Of a stretch of 64,000 bases of DNA, positions 11,464 through 22,316 are shown piece by piece. The translations under genes and the position numbers were made by a program. The DNA is from Kingdonia uniflora (Eukaryota; Streptophyta; Magnoliopsida; Ranunculales; Circaeasteraceae): assembly GCA_014058105.1 (NCBI GenBank), contig JACGCM010000003.1:372001-436000 (forward strand), given 5' to 3'. Under the pieces are notes generated by a model. The model was not told where the DNA came from, did not search any database, and saw only the letters and a program-made list of their open reading frames with translations. Positions within the stretch are counted from its first letter, which is position 1. The number at the start of each line of letters is the position of its first letter.

Positions 11464-11939
11464 TGATCCATGAGGATCTAAACATTAAACCTCTTAAAAA
11501 GGTGTTAAAGGTGAGGTCTGTTTGAACGGAGAAATGTTTTGTTTGAATAGAGCCTAGTCTGAGAATCCTATTCAAATAGAGTCAAGCTCTAGTCGAACAG
11601 AGCCTAGTCTGAGTTTTCTATTCGAATAGAGTCAAACTCTATTTGAACGGATACTATTTTGAGTCTTCTGTTCGAACAGAACCGTGACTACACCTATTTC
11701 TAGGTTGTTTTAAGGGCAATGTAGTCCTACATTGTAACTTAAAACCTATTAAAGGGCAACGTTAGGCAATGTTAAGGGCATCCAAGTTGTAATCTAGAAC
11801 TTAAGGTTTAGGAATAGTAATTCATTGTAATCAATCGATTGAGCAATAGAAGTTCTTCTTGGGAGATTTAACCCACCAAAATATTGTGTTCTTCATTTAA
11901 TTCATCATTTAAGGTAGTCTCTAATTCAATTGAGGATTA
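11464..11939 (+). repeat. 3' LTR of the truncated gypsy element
   Basis: Starts TGATCCATGAGGATCTAA and ends TTGAGGATTA. These match the borders of the LTR pair of the complete element (TGATCC...GGATCTAG and GTGTATTA). The 5' half carries repeated arms of the form CTATTCGAATAG (for example near 11,618), separated by AGCCTAGTCTGAG. The right border falls where copia-type RNase H sequence resumes. Length is 476 bp. Confidence 0.75.
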
Positions 11940-12692
11940 ACCACCTTCCTAAATATATTGGCCAGATTCACATCAGTATGAATCTTCTCAAGCTTCAGCA
12001 TACAGTCATTGAGGAGCGAGCAAATATAAAGATATCGAATATCAATATGTTTAGTCCAAGAATGAAAAACATTCTTCACTAAGTGTATCGTGGTTTAACT
12101 ATTGCTATATAACTTAGGAAGATTTTGTTCCTTGTCGAGCTCTTTCATCAGCCCTTTAAACCAAACCATATCCTTGTAAGTTTCTGCAGCCATAACATAT
12201 TCTGCCTATCAGTGTCAGCCGCCATATCAGAATCAATGAAACCCTATAAGCATATTTGAGAACCCCCATAACGTAATACCATATCCTGAGTCTCCTTTAG
12301 ATACTTAAGTATGCATTTCACAACTCTCCAATGCTCCTTGCCTGGATTACTCGTATACCTATTAATAACTCCCACTACTTAGGCAATATCTGGTATCTTA
12401 CAAATAATAGCGTACATAAGGATACCGACCGCTGATGAATAAGGAACCTTCTGCATCTCATCGTGATCTTTCTGCATCTTCAGACAACACTACTTTGACT
12501 ATTTAAAGTGACCTCCCAATGATGTACTAACAACCTTAGAGCCATCCGTATTAAACTGCTTAAGTATTTTACCGATGTACTCAGCTGATAACCTTAATTC
12601 TCACCGCATTTTGTCTCGTATAATACGCATACCAAGAACTTGTTTTGCATTACTCAAGTCCTTCATTGTAAACACCCATGATAACTACAATA

Positions 12693-13107
12693 AAACCTAT
12701 CTAAATGCACCCCTTATAAATGTATAACTTGTCTAATCGTACAAAGTGCCAGTTCTGAATAATTAATTTACTTAAAAAAAAAGGCCTACATAGGTATAAG
12801 AAAAAAGTAGCTATAATAAATGTTTAACTTAGTCAAATGTGCAATTGCATCACCCTAAAACAATTTTACATTCAAAATTTCTCACAAATCCCTAAGTATT
12901 ACTCAATGTAAATTATATTTCCCAATTATACTTTAGTCAAGATTGAGGTATGTTACCTTTCTAATTTATGAACTTATGTGTTTTATTCTATACTATTAAG
13001 TAATTTATGACATAATTAGATTATCGCTCTCCAAAACTTCGTAAACACATAACCTCTATAAATGCACATTTTTTAGTGGTCTCAAGAGTGTGCATTTAGA
13101 TAGGTTT
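12693..13107. mobile_element. MITE with 18-bp terminal inverted repeats
   Basis: Left end AAACCTATCTAAATGCAC at 12,693-12,710 is the exact reverse complement of the right end GTGCATTTAGATAGGTTT at 13,090-13,107. Second internal copies (TATAAATGCACATT, 13,056-13,070) extend the similarity in inverted orientation. The interior is AT-rich without ORFs. It sits within copia RT coding sequence, so it is younger than the copia insertion. No convincing target-site duplication was found, so the superfamily is undetermined. Confidence 0.75.
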
Positions 13108-14191
13108 CACTCTATTCCTACAACTTGACAACCTCTCACATGTCGGTACTTGCTACCAACATATCATCTACATACTGAAGTAGAATAATATACGAGTTTC
13201 CCACATTTTTGATAAAGCAACAGTAGTCTACATTACAGTTTCAAAAGCCATTTCTAGACATGAACTGATTGAACTTTAAATACCACTTCCACAGTGCTTG
13301 TTTCAAACCATATAAGTTCTTTGTGAGCCTACACACTAGATCTTTTCTTCCCTTTAACAGGATACCCTTCTGGCTATTTCATATAGGTTTTTTCATCAAG
13401 ATCACCGTGAAGAAATGATGTCTTGACATCAAGCTGCTCAAGATGTAAGTCTTCTACTATAACTAAATTAATCATAACCTGATAGTAGACATCTTCACAA
13501 CACGAGCAAAGATCTCACCAAAATCAGCGCCTTCTTTCTGCTGAAAGTCCTTCATCACAAGTCTAGCCTTGAATATCTTTGAACCATCATATTCATGCTT
13601 TAATTTGTATACTACTTGTTCTGTAATGCTTTCTTCCCTTTTTATAACCAAACTAAGTCCCAACTTTGATTTACTGACAATGAATGTATCTCATCATCCA
13701 TCGCAAGCACCCACTTGTTCTTGGCTTCTACATCTAAAGCCTTATTATAACTTTCTAGTTTACCACCATCCATGAGTAATAAGTAATGTAGGGCATTAGT
13801 GTACCTTTCCAGAGGTCTCGTATCTCTCGGCTCCTTTTGAAGTGCTCTTGGAATGTCTAGATCATTAGGTTCTTTGTATTGATTTGATGTATCAGACTCA
13901 ATCACAACTTCTTCTTCAGCCTCTCAAGAGGATTCAAATTTAATGTCGACACTTTCTGGTGCTTTACCTCGATTCGTTTTTATAGGTACTTTAAAGTATT
14001 TATACAAAACTTCCTCATTAAATGTTATATTTCTGTACCGGATGACTTTCGATTCTTCGCATCCCAAAATTGGGACCCAAACTCATCACCATCATATCTA
14101 ATTAATATGCACTTCGTTGACTTTATATCCAACTTGGTCCTTATTTCTGAAGTATCAAGCACATATGAAGTACAATAAAATAATACGCAAG

Positions 14192-14594
14192 TGATGTTGA
14201 AACAACGTAACAAATAGCCTTGTTTATACCCAAGGAAATGAGTTAAGAGAGATAATTGAGATTAAAGGAAGAAGAAGAAGATTTATAGAAAATAATTAAT
14301 GATATTTGATAAATTGAATGATTAATTAAATTCCCTAGCTATTTCATCATACCTATTTAAAGGAAAGCAATCCAAATACTAGGACTCAAAATATAAACTA
14401 TTGATTAAGATCTTACTGGACTTCTAAATACTCTAAGACTCTAATTAAACTAAAATAGAAGTCTTCTATAACTAGAAAGGTTCTATTAACAATTATATAA
14501 GCCAAAATAAATAATAATAATAATAATAATATAAAAAAAATATGAGATATATCGGGTTGTATAATTTGGCAATACGGGTTATGATCCTACATCA
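14192..14594. mobile_element. Solo LTR, 403 bp, TSD GCAAG
   Basis: Begins TGATGTTGAAAC and ends GATCCTACATCA (TG...CA), flanked on both sides by GCAAG (14,187-14,191 and 14,595-14,599). A 5-bp duplication and TG/CA ends are diagnostic of LTR-element integration; the lack of any internal coding region makes it a solo LTR. It interrupts the copia element between integrase and RT. An (ATT)n run lies near 14,510-14,530. The family is not identified. Confidence 0.85.
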
Positions 14595-14839
14595 GCAAGT
14601 ATGAAAGATTTATATCTTTACCGGTCCATGCTTCTTCAGGCAATCCAACGTCCAAAGCCGTCGAAGGCCCTCTGTTTATCAAGTACGCCACCGTACTAAC
14701 TGCATCCTCCCAAAAACATTTTGGCAATCCTGCATTAAGTCTCAAATTCCTTACCCTTTCGTTTAAGGTTTGTTTCATGCATTCTACAACACCATTTTGC
14801 TATGGTGTTCGGGGAATAGTCCTCAGTTGCCTAATTCCA

Positions 14840-15398
14840 TAATCCACAATACGATTGAGAAGCTTATGTTAGTAGAGAAATATGAAGAACACCAATATGT
14901 TTGGAAAAATAAAGAATTCGATTACTCAAAATGAAGTAATTACAAGAAGAAAAACTCTCAAACCCTAGGTCTCTCTTAGAACTCTTTCAGATCTAACCTC
15001 CCTAGAAAATAACCTAAGTTCCCTTTATATACTAGGGAACTCAAAATTACAAAAAGAACGCATCTCGAGGCAAAAGCACACCACATAAATAAAACCACCG
15101 CCAGAGTCGTTCGAATGAACTGGGGAGTCGTTCTAACGACTTTACGACTAATTGGTCTAAACCCTAAAAAAGTAGACCAACTCGTTCGAACGAGAGCAAA
15201 CTCGTTCAAACAAAAATATGGCTTTGGGCCAAATTCTTGAGGATATGACAACTCGCTAGAACGACACTGAAAGTCGTTCAAATGAATTATGGCTTTGGGC
15301 CAAAATTCTAGCGAACATGTCAACTCGTTAGAATGACTCTCAATGTCGTTCGAACAACTTTGACAAATCTTCAAAAATTACTAGATCCTTCTGGATCA
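14840..15398 (-). repeat. 3' LTR of the complete gypsy element
   Basis: 559 bp. On the minus strand it starts TGATCCAGAAGGATC and ends ATTGTGGATTA. Its middle holds several imperfect palindromes around TTCGAA/TTCTAA (GTCGTTCGAATGA, AGTCGTTCTAACGACT, ACTCGTTCGAACGAG) alternating with TATGGCTTTGGGCC. It has an extra repeat segment compared with the 536-bp partner LTR. Confidence 0.92.
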
Positions 15399-15413
15399 TG
15401 GTTTCCCCCTTTA
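15399..15413 (-). other. Polypurine tract
   Basis: Minus-strand TAAAGGGGGAAACCA immediately precedes the TGATCC start of the 3' LTR. This is the expected plus-strand primer for reverse transcription in an LTR element. Confidence 0.8.
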
Positions 15414-18400
15414 GGAGCCTTGAGCTCCTGCTCAAGCTAGAACTAGAGATGTGGGAATGCGGCGATGCCCAATTCCCTGCTGTACCACTTTGACTTACTT
15501 GGTAGTTGACCCTTCTTCCCAACTCAGAATGAATTAATAGCACCTCGTCTTCTAGTATGAACCTTCTGCCCTAGAATACCATCCTTTGGTAATGGATCTT
15601 CTCTTTCCATCCATAAATCATCAACTAACGGTAGGTGAGTATCAATTGCAGAGTCTTCATCCAAAAGAAATGGCACAAACAGCTTCAAATGCTCGCCATT
15701 AATCACCGAATACATCTTCATGAAAGGTGGCAAATCCAACTGGAATGCATTGTCACCAATCTTCTTGAATATCAAAAACGAACCATAACGGATAGGTTTG
15801 AGCTTCTTACCTTCCCCCTTAAGCCGTTCCTTACCCAAATGCAACCAGACGAGGTCGCCCTCAAGAAAAGTACACTCAACCCTATGCTTGTCGTGGCGAG
15901 CCATATACTTTACTTGAGTCTTCTTCAACTGAGCTTCAACCACCTCATAAACCTGGCTGATCTTCACAATGAAACGCTGAGCTTTAACCTGCTCTTCTTC
16001 CTCCTTCCCTGACATCATCTTGTCGCCAGACTGACTAAACGCCAAATCAAAAGGGATTTGTGGCAAGTACCCCAAACAAACTTCAAAAGGAGACTTCAAC
16101 ATGGAACCATAAATCGCCCGGTTGAACGCAAACTGAAGATACGGTAAACTCTGATCCCAAGTCTTAGGATGCTTAGAATAGAATCCCCATAATAAATGTA
16201 TCAATGTACGGATAATGACCTCTGTTTGCCCGTCTGTCTGCGGATGAAAAGCGGTACTTCTCATCAACTTAGTGTCCATCATCCCCCAAAATAATCTCCA
16301 GAAATGCCCTAAAAAGTGGTTATCTCTATCATAAATAATATTAGAAGGCAGCCCGAAATACCTCCAGACGTCTCTGAAAAACAATCACGTTGCTCCTTCC
16401 CCTGTCACCGTCTTCTGGCATGGAATAAGAATAATCATCTTGCTGAATCGATCTACCACCATAAACAAATAGTCATTCTTACACCTAGTCATGGGCAAAC
16501 CACCCATAAAATCTATCGAAATACTTTCCCAAGGTCGACTAGAAACTAGCAATGGTAAGTACAGTCCTATCTTCCTATTGGAAGGTTTTAAAGTGTCGCA
16601 TAGCATGCAACCACAAACCACACGAGCATCATCCACCTGCATCTTTGGCCAATAGACGTAACGCCGCAAATTCAGAAGAGTCTTCTCAACCCTGAAATGA
16701 CCTGCCACCCGGGAACAATGTGCCTTTCGAATATACTATAAGCGGTCTCCACCCTCAGGAATACATAGTAGAATGCCCTTGTAAATCAAACCATCCTTCA
16801 GAACATACTCGCACGTCTTGCCCTGCAGCAACTTCTCATGAATAACACTGAGCTCCTTGTCGTCGCCATACCCTCAAATATACTCAGAAGGAACAATCGG
16901 CTGGATCTGCGTAGCTACCAACATAGTGGAAATAGTTGGTAATGGGGGTCGAGATAACATATCAACCATCTTGTTATCCATTCCTTTCTTATACTTGATC
17001 AATATGGTAAACTGTTTAAGGTACGACATCCACTTCATATGGCGAGCTTGCTGAAGCTTGGACTGCATAGATAAGAACTATAACGGTTTGTGATCAGAAT
17101 GTACCACAACCTCTTTCCCCAATAAGTAACTTCGCCAATGTTTTACTGATTGATATAATGCGTAGAACTCCTTATCGTAGGTAGGATAGTTGCGTACTAC
17201 TCCTGTAAACATCTCAGAATGGTAAGCAACCGGCTTCCCATCTTGTAAAAGGATTGCCCCCAATGCATAATCTGATGTACCTCTCTCGACCTCAAAAGGC
17301 TGCTACAAATTAGGTAATGTTAATACTGGTACATCCATAATTTTCTGCTTCAGTAACAGAAAAGTCTTCTCATGGTGCTCTTCCCCCACAAACTGTACCT
17401 CGGTCTTAGTCAAAGAATGCAACGGTGTGGCTATTTGTAAAAAATACAAAATAAATTTCCGTAAGTACTGACAAGAACCCATAAAACTCCTCACTTCCAT
17501 CACTGTGCGGGGTCGAGGCCAATTAGTAATGACCGAGACCTTCACTGGATCAACCTTAAGCTCGCCGTCACAGACAATAAAACCTAAATAGACTAGCTCC
17601 CGTTTTCCAAAATAGTACTTCTTCCCGCTCAGAAAAAGCTGTTGTGATCACAACACGCCAAAACTTTACGTAAATGCCCAAGATGCTCCTCCCATGTATG
17701 ACTATATATCAAGATATCATCCAAATATACAATCACAAAATTATCAATAAACGCATGAAGTACCTCATTCATTAACCACATAAACGTCGCTAGAGCATTG
17801 CATAACCCAAAAGGCATCACCAACCACTCAAATAAGCCATGTTTGGTTTTGAACGCTGTCTTCCAAGTATCCTCCTCCCAGATTTGAACTTGATGGTAAC
17901 CCGACTTAAGATCCAACTTGAGGAAAAGCTGAGCCGTCTGCAACTCATCTAAAAACTCATCAACCCATAGAAGCGGATAAGGATTCTTCACCCGTGATCT
18001 TGTTCAACGCCCGATAATCCACACACATCCTCCAAGACCCATCCTTCTTTGGCACCAGTAACACCGACGAACCACAAGGTGAGCAACTTGGATTAATAAC
18101 TCCTTGCTCCAGGAGTTCATGTACCTATTTCTTGATCTTATCAGACTCTATAGCAAAAGTCTGATATAACCCAATATTGGGTAGTGGTCCACCATTCACC
18201 AAGGTGATATCATGCTCTACATCCCTCTTGCGCGGCATCCTTTCTATGCCCAGAAAGAAGTCTGCATACTCCTCTTGTAACTCCCCTATATCGGTTTGTT
18301 GCTTAGGAAACATTACCAAAGTAGACAATACTGTAGCCGACAGACCCTCTTGAACTTATTGTACCAGCAATAAAACAAATTTGTCGCTCGCATTAACCAA

Positions 18401-18860
18401 CCTCTTTGCCTGAGTCACCATTACCAAATTACTGGCAGTGATATGTTCCTTGCATGCATTAATATGAAACTCAGTCCCATCCTTCACCAAATGATACTTG
18501 CGAGCACAATGGTAAAGAATTGTATCTCGGTCCCACAGATAAGGGATACCCAATATGACTTGACACACGTCCAACGGAACCACCTTACATGTCACTTCAT
18601 CAATAAACTTCTCAGTAATCGCAAACTTGAACGTACACTGCTTAGTGATCTTCAACTCTGCGCATTTCTAAATCCAACCCAAACCATACGGCTTAGGATG
18701 AGCCATAGTAGCTAAACCCATCTTCTTCACCACCACCTCAGAAATTTAATTCTTCTGACTACCCAGATCAATAATGGCTTCTACTAAGCTCTGCTTCACC
18801 TTAATGCTGATCAAGAACAACTCTTCCCGACTCGCCTTATCAATAATTAGAGGTTGCTTG
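15414..18860 (-). pseudogene. Gypsy pol: protease, RT, RNase H, integrase
   Basis: Minus-strand order: protease region with AIIDLGSQKN (catalytic DTG replaced by DLG) near 18,760-18,790 and GIPYLWDRD; RT with PFGLCNALATF and VYLDDILIYSHTW (17,690-17,830; YLDD); RNase H with YPTYDKEFYAL and HSDHKPL (17,080-17,190); integrase zinc-binding region HFRVEKTLLN...CGCMLC (16,600-16,700), core Asp in SIDFMGGLPM, second Asp in YDRDNHFLG, Glu in TDGQTEV; C-terminus with GRRVNYQVSQSG...KGE, perhaps a diverged chromodomain. The longest intact part is 286 codons (15,524-16,384). Several stops, including TGA at 16,385-16,387, break the polyprotein. Confidence 0.9.
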
Positions 18861-18874
18861 AACATTACAGTAAG

Positions 18875-20017
18875 CTAAGGATTTGGCTTATCTAAATTCG
18901 AAAGATCTACAATCGCCGCGGCTAGGGCACGTTTCTCTTTCTTGCCCTTCTCCACCTTCGGCCGAAGTTCCGGATGAAGTTTCCAACATCTATCGAAATT
19001 GTGCCTATTAGCCTTACAATAACTATAGATAGTCCATTTGAATGAAAACCCCTCTCCTTTGGACTCCCCTTTCTGATCAAACTTCGAATTAACCTTGTAG
19101 CCCGACTTGTTATTGTCGTCTTTCTTGTCGTTCTTCAAGTATTTGCCCTTAATGGCAATTCTTTTAACGTTAGCATCCTCGATATTTGCCACATTGAATA
19201 GCCTTAATTCTCTTCCAATGGACTTTGACAAACCCCTCGTATACTTCATGAACACATCGTACTCCTCCACATCAATATACAAAACCAATGCTTGGTTATG
19301 AAACTCCATAGTAAATTATTACACGGATTGTCCAAACTTTTGGTGCAAGTTGTGTCATTTGTACCATCGCTCCTGTTCATACCCAATTGGATAGAATTTC
19401 TTCCTCACCAAAACTTTGAATTCCTTCCAGCCTAGACTTCTGACATCATGTCATTTCTGATAGGATCTCCACCACATGAGTGAGTGGCTTGTGAATTTCA
19501 AAGTTGAGAAATAAATCTTTTGAGCGTGGGAATGTTCATCAATTGAAAAATTGGTCTCCAACCTATCCAACCAATTATCTAATTTCTCAGCGTCGACGGA
19601 ACCATCAAAAATTAGAATCTCAATCTTAAAACCAAGGCAAAGATTACGCATAGGATTCACTGACTTACCAAGACCTGGGCCCTCCTAGACGGAATTGGCA
19701 TCACTAGAATCATCGAATACCGGAACGTCCTCGACACCATCCACCTCCATAACCCCTTTCTTCTTGGAACGGTCACGTTGTTTCGTCGAAGCGGAAGCCT
19801 TCGCGAGGTTTGTGAGGCGCAACTGCTCCACTAACTCCCCTACAGTAGAAGTTAGGGCAGAAACTGTCGTTTCCAAAATCGTAAGTCTCTCATTGGGATC
19901 ATCCATGTCCAAATCGTCCTTCTTCTTCGAATTAGGTTTGCGATGGATCTTTAACGAACTTACTAGCTTCTCCTTCATTTGCTTGAGACGGTCACGTGTA
20001 GAGACCATAAACCACAA
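18875..20017 (-). pseudogene. Gypsy gag
   Basis: Minus strand. The N-terminal part has a basic, Ser/Lys-rich stretch and a heptad-like ERLTILETTVSALTSTVGEL. The gag block IEILIFDGSVDAEKLDNWLD...SLMWWRSY lies at 19,451-19,640; D-W...L...F...W is the retrotransposon-gag signature. A zinc knuckle YSYCKANRHNFDRC lies near 19,010; the first Cys of the CCHC is Tyr. At least one frameshift lies between 19,310 and 19,450. The likely start is the ATG at 20,008 or 20,017. Confidence 0.85.
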
Positions 20018-20041
20018 TCAACCCCCCGAAAATTGAAACTA

Positions 20042-20055
20042 GAAAACTGATACCA
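20042..20055 (-). other. Primer-binding site, initiator tRNA-Met type
   Basis: Minus-strand TGGTATCAGTTTTC starts two bases after the LTR end. Its first nine bases match the 3' end complement of initiator tRNA-Met (TGGTATCAGAGC), the usual primer of plant copia and chromovirus elements. Confidence 0.85.
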
Positions 20056-20057
20056 CT

Positions 20058-20593
20058 TAATACACAATGAGATTGAGAAGCTTGTGCTAGTAGAGAAATA
20101 TGAAGAACACCAATCAGTTTGGAAAAATAGAAAATTCGATTACTTAAAATGAAGTAATTACAAGAAGAAAAACTCCCAAACCCTATGTCTCTCTTAGAAC
20201 TCTTTCAGATCTAACCTCCCAAGAAAATAACCAAAGTTCCCTTTTATACCAGGGAACTCGAAATTACAAAAAGAACGCATCTCAAGGCAAAAGGACCCCA
20301 CATAAATAAAGCCACCGCCAGAGTAGTTCGAACGACTTTACGACTAATTGGTCTAAACCTTATAAAAGTAAACCAACTCGTTCGAACGATATCAAACTCG
20401 TTCGAACAAAAATATGGCTTTGGGCCAAATTCCAGAGGATATGACAACTCTTTGAATGACACTAAAAGTCGTTCGAACGAAATAAGGCTCTGGGCCAAAA
20501 TTCCAATGAACAAGTCAACTCGTTCGAACGACTCACAATGTCGTTCGAACGACTTTGACAAATCTTCAAAAATTACTAGATCCTCCTGGATCA
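20058..20593 (-). repeat. 5' LTR of the complete gypsy element
   Basis: 536 bp, starting TGATCCAGGAGGATCTAG and ending GTGTATTA on the minus strand. It contains well-preserved palindromes such as ACTCGTTCGAACGA and TGTCGTTCGAACGAC, each centred on TTCGAA. It differs from the 3' LTR by numerous substitutions and one missing repeat segment. Confidence 0.92.
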
Positions 20594-21402
20594 TCCCATT
20601 TGATGTGTATTAGTAGGCCTATTTTCGAATCGGATCGGATCAAAAATAGAAGTTTTTGGAATTTTTCTGATTTTCTCCGGAACTTGAAAATCTGTTCCTA
20701 TCCGATCTGATTTTTTTCAAAATTGCCAAAATGGTTTTGAATCCGAAATTTTTCAAAATTTCGAAATTTTCGGAATTTAGAACAAATATCGAATATTTCA
20801 AAAAAATTGGAAAAATCCAAAAAAAAATTAAACCATATTAATCACTCTATTGACATTAGTTTTAGAACATGAAAGGGGGGATACCAGTTTAAGCTCCATT
20901 AGAAATTAGCCTTCCTTTCCACCCCTTTGGTTAAGGTACCTTATCGTGAAGATAAAAGGAACCAGCGAAACTATTGATTCCCCTTCAGTAAGACATTTTA
21001 ATAAAACTTTTAAGTGAAAATGAGTCCCCTTATAGATTTAAAGTTACCTCATGGACAACCCAGGAGTACAAACATGGACTATATTCTCATACAAGTGAAC
21101 TTCTGAACATATTTTAGAGTTTCAAATAATTAAAAAGAAATCATCCATGAACAGCTTTTTATGTATACATCCTTATAATTAATTACAAAAACCTTAGTAG
21201 TTCTGTCAGATGAGCCAAGAAGAAATAGGTGTTTACCTGCAAAATAAGTATATGAAATGTTAGTAATAGGCTTCTTTACGGGAAGTTTCTTTTCGTGATG
21301 ACTAAAAATATTGTTGTCAAATATAGACAAATTTTGAATCTTAGACTTATAAATATATAGTTGAAGCAGTTACACAATACAAAAAAGAAAATTTAGGATT
21401 AC

Positions 21403-22083
21403 TTACTCCAAAACATCTCTCCAATATGAGTCATTAGCTTCGTCATCTAGAATAAGTTATCCCCATCCTTCAAAGATGGTTGAGGTGGATATATTAGTTG
21501 GATTGTTGACCTTATTGTTTTCTGTCTGACTGTCCATCATGGAGCAATCCGGGGACGATGCTAACACCAGTGTAGAACATTATTCACGGTCGCAATGTCA
21601 TACGAGTTACTCATTAGTTTGTTATTATTAATGTAGTAGTTATCGTTATTAAGGGAATCCAAACTAATGCCCCTATCAGAATCAAAACATGTATTAGCAA
21701 TAGCATGGTTGTTTTGGGATTGACTGAATGCAGGAAAACCCTGAGAACTATTAAGAAGTAGTCCTCCGAATTGGGAATAATTGGATTGGACGTATTTGCT
21801 TCGAAGGAGGTAATCTTGAGTAAGATACAAATCTAAGGAGTTAATCATATTTTGAGGTGGACTAATCACTTGGAGTAGACTGTGAAGTACTTGGATCCTG
21901 GCTAGTTGTGTTGTGTTATCGACTTGTAGCATGAGAGCATTGGGCCAAAGGTTTGCAATGAAATTAAGTTCAGTTCTAGGCATGTGGGTTATTGGATCGA
22001 TACCCATTTGCAGAAGTTTTTTCTTCAGATGGGTGTTCCAATGGTTCTTGATCTCGTTGTCGGTCCTTCCTCTGAATCGTCGA
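21403..22083 (-). pseudogene. R2R3-MYB transcription factor, exon 3 fragment
   Basis: Minus strand. It starts in the R3 repeat with [20 protein letters not shown], the diagnostic R2R3-MYB recognition-helix region, then [13 protein letters not shown]. The latter is shared by the MYB9/MYB107/MYB39/MYB93 type and relatives (S10/S24). An Asn-rich activation region follows. After a frame break near 21,561 the coding resumes with SPDCSMMDSQTE and ends DDEANDSYWRDVLE* at 21,403, resembling the C-terminus of that group. R2 and the first part of R3 are absent, as if only exon 3 was copied. Stops at 21,561 and inside the C-terminal part make it a pseudogene. It lies wholly inside a hAT-like element. 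Confidence 0.85.
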
Positions 22084-22316
22084 ACCTATCATTTGCGTGA
22101 TAATAACCAGCCACGCCCAGACCTTGCGAAACAAATTGCTCTTTTATCTGTAATTCATTTAGAGTATGTTAAATTCAAACCCATAATCAAATATCACAAC
22201 AATCAACTCTAGAATTACTCAAAACTAACAAAACACAATTACAAAAAAGATAGAAACTAATTACACAGAAACTCAAATTCTGACTCACATAAGCAACCAA
22301 AATCAAAAAATGGAGA

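Larger units (their letters stand above)
8389..11939 (+). mobile_element. 5'-truncated Ty3/gypsy element (chromovirus-like)
   Basis: A plus-strand relative of the complete gypsy element at 14,840-20,593. It begins abruptly within the protease region, at the point equivalent to about 18,630 of the other copy, and keeps reverse transcriptase, RNase H, integrase and one 3' LTR. The gag and 5' LTR are missing. Frames are interrupted by many stops. The polypurine tract found in the other copy is not present next to its LTR. Confidence 0.85.
11940..14834 (-). pseudogene. Copia pol, second half: integrase C-part, RT, RNase H
   Basis: Minus strand. The integrase block GIRQLRTIPRTP*QNGVVEC (stop marked) is followed by LNERVRNLRL and AYLINRGPSTALD (14,587-14,830), typical of plant copia. 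The SKLD-equivalent TKLDIKSTKC follows beyond a solo-LTR insertion. RT begins with EAKNKWVLAMDDEIHSL (13,690-13,760) and continues with KHEYDGSKIFKARLV (13,570-13,620). The LLYVDDM active site lies near 13,150-13,165, next to a MITE. RNase H has KHIDIRYLYI and KIHTDVNLANIF near 11,965-12,060. Multiple frameshifts and stops. Confidence 0.85.
14840..20593 (-). mobile_element. LTR-complete Ty3/gypsy element (chromovirus-like), 5.75 kb
   Basis: Two LTRs in direct orientation (14,840-15,398 and 20,058-20,593), a tRNA-Met primer site two bases inside the 5' LTR, a polypurine tract inside the 3' LTR, and gag, protease, RT, RNase H and integrase in that order on the minus strand. Target duplications are TTCCA (14,835-14,839) and TCCCA (20,594-20,598), four of five bases equal. 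The pol order RT-RNase H-integrase defines Ty3/gypsy. Many frames are broken and the LTRs have diverged by indels and substitutions, so the insertion is not recent. Confidence 0.93.
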
